A stretch of 17,302 bases of DNA from Chlorobium sp. (GTDB lineage Bacteria > Bacteroidota > Chlorobiia > Chlorobiales > Chlorobiaceae): positions 1 to 17,302 of the forward strand of contig JAPHUN010000224.1 of the NCBI GenBank assembly GCA_026193435.1, given 5' to 3'. The notes beneath the pieces were generated by a model. It had not been told where the DNA came from. It worked only from the letters and a program-made list of their open reading frames with translations, and did no database searches. Shown here piece by piece: positions 13,853-17,302 of this stretch. Positions within the stretch are counted from its first letter, which is position 1. Every line of letters begins with the position of its first letter. The position numbers were made by a program, and so were the translations under genes.

Positions 13853-13890
13853 ATACTCATCGTAAACAATTGTTCGAGCGAAGCCATCTG

Positions 13891-15246
13891 CTATCCGTTC
13901 TTTTCAACATACTCCAGACCTTCCCTGATGATTTCAGAAATCTCCATTTTCGACGCGTCAACAAAAGAACAGAGCGCGAAATCTTCAGGGTCGCATTCGT
14001 AGATACCCAGTTTCTCCATTTCATCAATATCCCTGGCAATAATCATCTTTATCAGGAAGGTCGGAAGAATATCCATGGGAAGTACCGACTCGATATTCCC
14101 GAAGGGAATGATAACCCTTGGACTTCCGTGCATTCTGGTATCGAGACCGGCGCCCCTGTTATTCATCAGGCGGGACAGAAACAGATTGGTCACGGAATAG
14201 TTACGCAGCCCCGGCCTGAGCCATCCGATAAAAGGACGGTCACTGTTTTCAGGAATAACCGAAAGTATCTCATGATAAAACCCTAAAGGTTCTTCAGGCA
14301 TGCGTATCTCTCCGGTCAGTACATCTCCGGAAATCAGCCGGGAGTTTTCATCAAACCGGTTATCCCTCAGAATATCATTCAGCATCATTCCCTGACGAAC
14401 TTTCATGTAGAGCCGCTTTTCTACAGAGGAACCTCCGACAGTGATGATTTTTTCAACAGGGTATTTCCCGGTCAAAAAAAGTTTACCGATTCTTGACACA
14501 TCCTGAAGGGATAGATACCAGACACTGTCGTCCCGGTTCCGTATCGGAGCAATATGATGAATATGAATACCGACATTTCCAGCAGGATGCGGGCCGGTGA
14601 AAGCGTGAAGAACAACATCTTTGGCCCTGGTAAGCAAAGGATGCGAGGCGTTCCTTCCAATAACAAGATGTACCGGACGACCAGTCAGATTTTTCAAAAC
14701 GGACAGGCCGCTCTGAAATCCCCTGTCGTCCTGCTCAAGCAGATAATCGGTGTCAGGGGCGAACGGCGCAGTAGGCATCGCTGAAACAAAAACCGCTTTT
14801 GGCACGATATCAGGATTTGCCACCGTTGAAAACGGACGCTGCCTGATAACAGGCCACAAACCTGAACGAAGCAGTTGCTCCTTTATCCTTTCAGGAGAAA
14901 GTGATGCAATGGATTGTTCATTGAAGCGCTCAAACGCCTCGAATGAGTCGGTCTTGTCAAGATCAATGACAATCTCATTGATGACGCGCCGCTCACCCGA
15001 TACAATACGGGATATCCGGCCCGATCCCGGCGAGGTAACGAACAGATCCGGGTGGGTTTTGCTGTACAACACCGGAGAGCCTGTCCTGACATGATCACCC
15101 TCCTTTACCATCAGTTTCAGCTTGATCCCCCGAAAATCAGCAGGCCTGATTTTCAGAAGGGTCGACCGCCCTGCACTGAACAATTGTTTTTCAGGCTGGC
15201 CCTGCAGTGCGAGATCGTGACCTTTTTTCAATCGGATTACATCCAT
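13891..15246 (-). CDS. nqrA: NqrA, Na+-NQR subunit A
   Basis: Cytoplasmic peripheral subunit of Na+-NQR without a tightly bound redox cofactor. It has 451 residues (Vibrio ~446). The start region MDVIRLKKGHDLALQGQPEKQ matches the family's short N-terminus (IKKGLDLPIAG type), so ATG 15246 is chosen over an in-frame TTG at 15255; neither has a good ribosome site. Further blocks: LMVKEGDHVRTGSPVLYSKTHPDLFVTSPGSG (biotinyl-lipoyl-like fold), LLRSGLWPVIRQRPFS, GPHPAGNVGIHIHHIAPI, ITVGGSSVEKRLY, and the tail ECDPEDFALCSFVDASKMEISEIIREGLEYVEKNG, where two cysteines are spaced like those of NqrA/RnfC proteins. It is the first gene of nqrABCDEF, transcribed from the AT-rich spacer to its right. Confidence 0.97.
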   Translation of the reverse strand: MDVIRLKKGHDLALQGQPEKQLFSAGRSTLLKIRPADFRGIKLKLMVKEGDHVRTGSPVLYSKTHPDLFVTSPGSGRISRIVSGERRVINEIVIDLDKTDSFEAFERFNEQSIASLSPERIKEQLLRSGLWPVIRQRPFSTVANPDIVPKAVFVSAMPTAPFAPDTDYLLEQDDRGFQSGLSVLKNLTGRPVHLVIGRNASHPLLTRAKDVVLHAFTGPHPAGNVGIHIHHIAPIRNRDDSVWYLSLQDVSRIGKLFLTGKYPVEKIITVGGSSVEKRLYMKVRQGMMLNDILRDNRFDENSRLISGDVLTGEIRMPEEPLGFYHEILSVIPENSDRPFIGWLRPGLRNYSVTNLFLSRLMNNRGAGLDTRMHGSPRVIIPFGNIESVLPMDILPTFLIKMIIARDIDEMEKLGIYECDPEDFALCSFVDASKMEISEIIREGLEYVEKNG

Positions 15247-15820
15247 AACCGGCAACGGAATTACGGGATCAACATGTTGGTGTAAAATACTCTTTTGCTC
15301 AGGGAATATGCATACAAACCACCAATATCAGGTAAAAATTTCAGGATGAAACATCACTTCCGGGACACGGAATCAGGCGCCATCAACAACATGAACCGCA
15401 GGAATTATATATCGCACAGGAAAAAGCGAAACAATAAATACACATATAGCCATATATAGAAAAAATAACGATCGTTATCAATAATAATCGTTAACAAACG
15501 AAAGCAAATAAATCGTTATATGATTTTATTAATAGCAGATAACAAAAGCAATAAAACATATATTTTTAATTTTGCATCGAAATTATTCATATCCTATATT
15601 CATTCCTGCAATATATCCGGCACACTGTATGCATATAACAATTGAGAACACAGAATACCATTCTTCAAGACTGCATGCAGAACAAAAGTAACCGATGAAG
15701 TAACCACCTGCCGCCACAGTAGTATTTCATATGAGCCGCACGGGATCTCACCTCAGCAGGCAGAGCCCCCCGGCCTCGGGAATCACGTTACCGGAAAACA
15801 AAAACCAGAATCAGGAAACC
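15247..15820. promoter_or_regulatory. 574-bp divergent control region between nqrA and the molybdoenzyme gene
   Basis: No convincing gene lies here. From the nqrA side it holds the 10-bp palindrome CAACATGTTG (15270-15279), then a strongly AT-rich core (~15400-15650) with repeated TATAT and the ATCGTTA-type sites described separately. Nearer the molybdoenzyme it holds the palindrome CTGCATGCAG (15671-15680) and a direct repeat AAGTAACC at 15686-15693 and 15698-15705 (12-bp period). Both flanking genes need promoters from this stretch. No -10/-35 pair stood out enough to name. Confidence 0.6.
15446..15540. promoter_or_regulatory. ATCGTTA palindrome cluster resembling ModE half-sites
   Basis: A perfect 14-bp palindrome ATAACGATCGTTAT lies at 15465-15478. 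The half ATCGTTA recurs at 15487-15493 and as ATCGTTATAT at 15512-15521. The published ModE element is, from memory, ATCGCTATATA-N6/7-TATATAACGAT and has been reported in green sulfur bacteria. Here 15512-15522 matches the left half at 10 of 11, allowing either pyrimidine at position 5, with a degenerate right half 6 bases on. ATAGCCATATA (15446-15456) and AAAATAACGAT (15462-15472) match left and right halves at 9 of 11 each but are only 5 bases apart. A molybdate-responsive operator is plausible but unproven. Confidence 0.4.
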
Positions 15821-17302
15821 ATGAACATGAACCATGGCCGGAATGTAAACCGCAGAGATTTCTTAAAGATATCTTCACTGTTTTTAGCCGGGGCTGCTGC
15901 CGCGTCATACGGAGTAGGCGAAGTGCTCACCGGCAGCTCCAGCGCATTGGCTGATGAGAACGGAGAAAAAGTCGTTTACTCATTCTGCGAACACTGTTTC
16001 TGGCGCTGCGGCATAGCAGCGCATGTGAGAGATGGCAAGATCTATAAAATAACAGGTTCGGAACATCATCCGCTCAGTAACGGAAGACTCTGCCCGAGAG
16101 GCACCGGAGGCATCGGCCAGATCTATGACCCTGACCGTCTGGCCCATCCGCTGATCAGGGAGAAAAAAGGAGGCAAGAGCACCTACAGAAAAGCCTCCTG
16201 GGACGAAGCAATCACCGCTGTGGCGGAAGGGTTCTACAAGACCAGAGAGAAACACGGCCCCGGCTCCATCGCGATGCTTCATCACGGCTACGGCGTTTCC
16301 TTCTTCAAAAGCATGTTCAAGGGCATAGGGGTCAACCAGTTCGCCAAGCCCTCCTACGATTTCTGCTGCGGCCCGAGGCGCGAAGCCTTCAATCTCACCT
16401 ACGGACATCCCGCCGGAACACCTGAAGGCATCGATATCATAAACAGTAAATACCTTATTTTTTTCGGCACTCACTACGGTGAAAACATGCATAATACGGC
16501 GGTACAGGAACTATCGGAAGGTATCCGGAGAGGCCTGAAAATCGTGGTATTCGACCCGAGATTCTCAACCATTGCCGGAAAAGCCGAAAAATGGCTTCCG
16601 ATCAAGCCTGCGACCGATATCGCCATGATGCAGGCGATCATGCATGTCATGATCAGCGAAAACAGATATGATCGCGAATTCGTCAACCGCTACACTGTCG
16701 GTCTGAATGAACTCTGGGATGAAGTCAGCGAAATGACTCCTGAAAAAGCAGCGGAGATAACCGATATTCCGGCGGACGATATCAGAACAATCGCGAGAGA
16801 GTTCGCGAGCCACGCGCCCAACGCGGCGGTGCACCCCGGACGCAGAACCAACTGGTATTCTGACGGCACGCAGAGGGTCCGTGCCATCGCGATCCTCAAC
16901 GCGCTGGCAGGCAACTACAAGATGCCCGGCGGTGTCGTGAAATTCGGCACATTCGATCTCCCCAAACCTGAAGCGCACCCCCACCCGGCATTTGAAAAGG
17001 AGTGCTATAGCAAATTTCCCTTCTTCGTAAAAAACGTATCATCCAACACGCTGGGCTCCCATGAAATCGTGGAAAAAACGATCGAAGGTGATATCAAGGC
17101 GTGGATGGTCTATGGCGTGAACGTACCGGAAACCGTGACCTTCGGCAGAAAAACCGCTCTCGAAGCGATCGACAAGCTGGATTTCATGGTCGTGGTCGAT
17201 ACGCTTCCGATGGAGGTTACCGGATACGCCGACGTTGTGCTTCCGGAATGCACCTACCTTGAACGATATGACGATCTTGACAACGGAAGACCCTACAGAA
17301 CA
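15821..17302 (+). CDS. Tat-exported molybdopterin oxidoreductase, PsrA/PhsA type (3' end missing)
   Basis: Catalytic subunit of a polysulfide/thiosulfate-reductase-like enzyme; 494 residues are present and the frame runs off the window without a stop (family size ~750). Tat signal: R11-R12-DFLK, hydrophobic [14 protein letters not shown], likely cleavage after ALA (residue 44), so it is periplasmic. A [4Fe-4S] site C56-x2-C59-x3-C63-x27-C91 ([11 protein letters not shown] ... RLCPRG) follows. The probable Mo-ligand cysteine is in [13 protein letters not shown] (C182 or C183). Then [52 protein letters not shown], and [13 protein letters not shown]. The start is ATG 15821 (AGGA just upstream); ATG 15731 is in frame but would place 30 residues before the signal. 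Subunits B and C would lie right of the window. Exact substrate uncertain. Confidence 0.9.
   Translation, partial: MNMNHGRNVNRRDFLKISSLFLAGAAAASYGVGEVLTGSSSALADENGEKVVYSFCEHCFWRCGIAAHVRDGKIYKITGSEHHPLSNGRLCPRGTGGIGQIYDPDRLAHPLIREKKGGKSTYRKASWDEAITAVAEGFYKTREKHGPGSIAMLHHGYGVSFFKSMFKGIGVNQFAKPSYDFCCGPRREAFNLTYGHPAGTPEGIDIINSKYLIFFGTHYGENMHNTAVQELSEGIRRGLKIVVFDPRFSTIAGKAEKWLPIKPATDIAMMQAIMHVMISENRYDREFVNRYTVGLNELWDEVSEMTPEKAAEITDIPADDIRTIAREFASHAPNAAVHPGRRTNWYSDGTQRVRAIAILNALAGNYKMPGGVVKFGTFDLPKPEAHPHPAFEKECYSKFPFFVKNVSSNTLGSHEIVEKTIEGDIKAWMVYGVNVPETVTFGRKTALEAIDKLDFMVVVDTLPMEVTGYADVVLPECTYLERYDDLDNGRPYRT

Noticed and set aside
15346..15459. A 37-codon frame (+) starting with ATG after TCAGG in the nqrA-molybdoenzyme spacer
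   Set aside because: Short, of odd basic composition, no recognisable motif, and running into the AT-rich core; probably chance.
15731..15820. Upstream in-frame ATG for the molybdoenzyme
   Set aside because: It would put 30 polar residues before the Tat motif and lacks a ribosome site, whereas ATG 15821 has AGGA just upstream.
15980..16492. A 170-codon open frame on the minus strand opposite the molybdoenzyme gene
   Set aside because: It lies fully antisense to clearly coding sequence with strong motifs; its length reflects the codon bias of the real gene.

Overview
The window most likely comes from a green sulfur bacterium (Chlorobi, Chlorobium/Prosthecochloris-like). The signs are a fused MoaC-MoaB protein next to moeA-moaD-moaE, a complete Na+-translocating NADH:quinone oxidoreductase operon, and a Tat-exported polysulfide/thiosulfate-reductase-type molybdoenzyme. 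The assignment rests on recognised protein families and general sequence character; no database was searched.

Layout. (1) 2-751 (+): C-terminal part of a BatD-type membrane protein, convergent with the next block. (2) 774-6264 (-): a long unit read leftwards. It starts with a solo RsbRD_N-type sensor-like protein, followed by an intrinsic terminator or attenuator whose U-tract touches the start codon of a glycerophosphodiester phosphodiesterase. Then come moaA, a 259-bp spacer built of degenerate 7/8-bp tandem repeats and a perfect hairpin, and the tightly coupled moaCB-moeA-moaD-moaE. (3) 6402-7152: a small lysine-rich protein (-) and a Pmp3-family membrane peptide (+) diverge from a GATC-rich spacer. 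(4) 7317-9053 (+): a fused MobB-MobA protein and a universal stress protein. (5) 9054-9398: a convergent spacer with a GTCATTCCCG...GCATGAC-type inverted-repeat element. (6) 9399-15246 (-): nqrABCDEF. (7) 15247-15820: an AT-rich divergent promoter region with ATCGTTA-type palindromes resembling halves of the ModE (molybdate regulator) element. (8) 15821-end (+): a Tat-signal molybdopterin oxidoreductase, cut by the window edge.

The main theme is molybdenum cofactor supply. MoaA and MoaC make cyclic pyranopterin, MoaD/MoaE insert sulfur, MoaB and MoeA adenylylate the product and insert Mo, and MobA/MobB convert it to the dinucleotide form used by PsrA/PhsA-type enzymes such as the one at the right edge. 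The MoaD-activating enzyme MoeB and molybdate transport genes are not in the window. The Nqr complex couples NADH/quinone electron transfer to Na+ pumping; its maturation factors ApbE and NqrM are not in the window either.

No tRNA, rRNA, CRISPR array or intact insertion sequence was recognised. The most unusual material is non-coding: the heptamer mosaic, the terminator/start overlap, the structured nqrE-nqrF gap, and the palindrome cluster before the molybdoenzyme.
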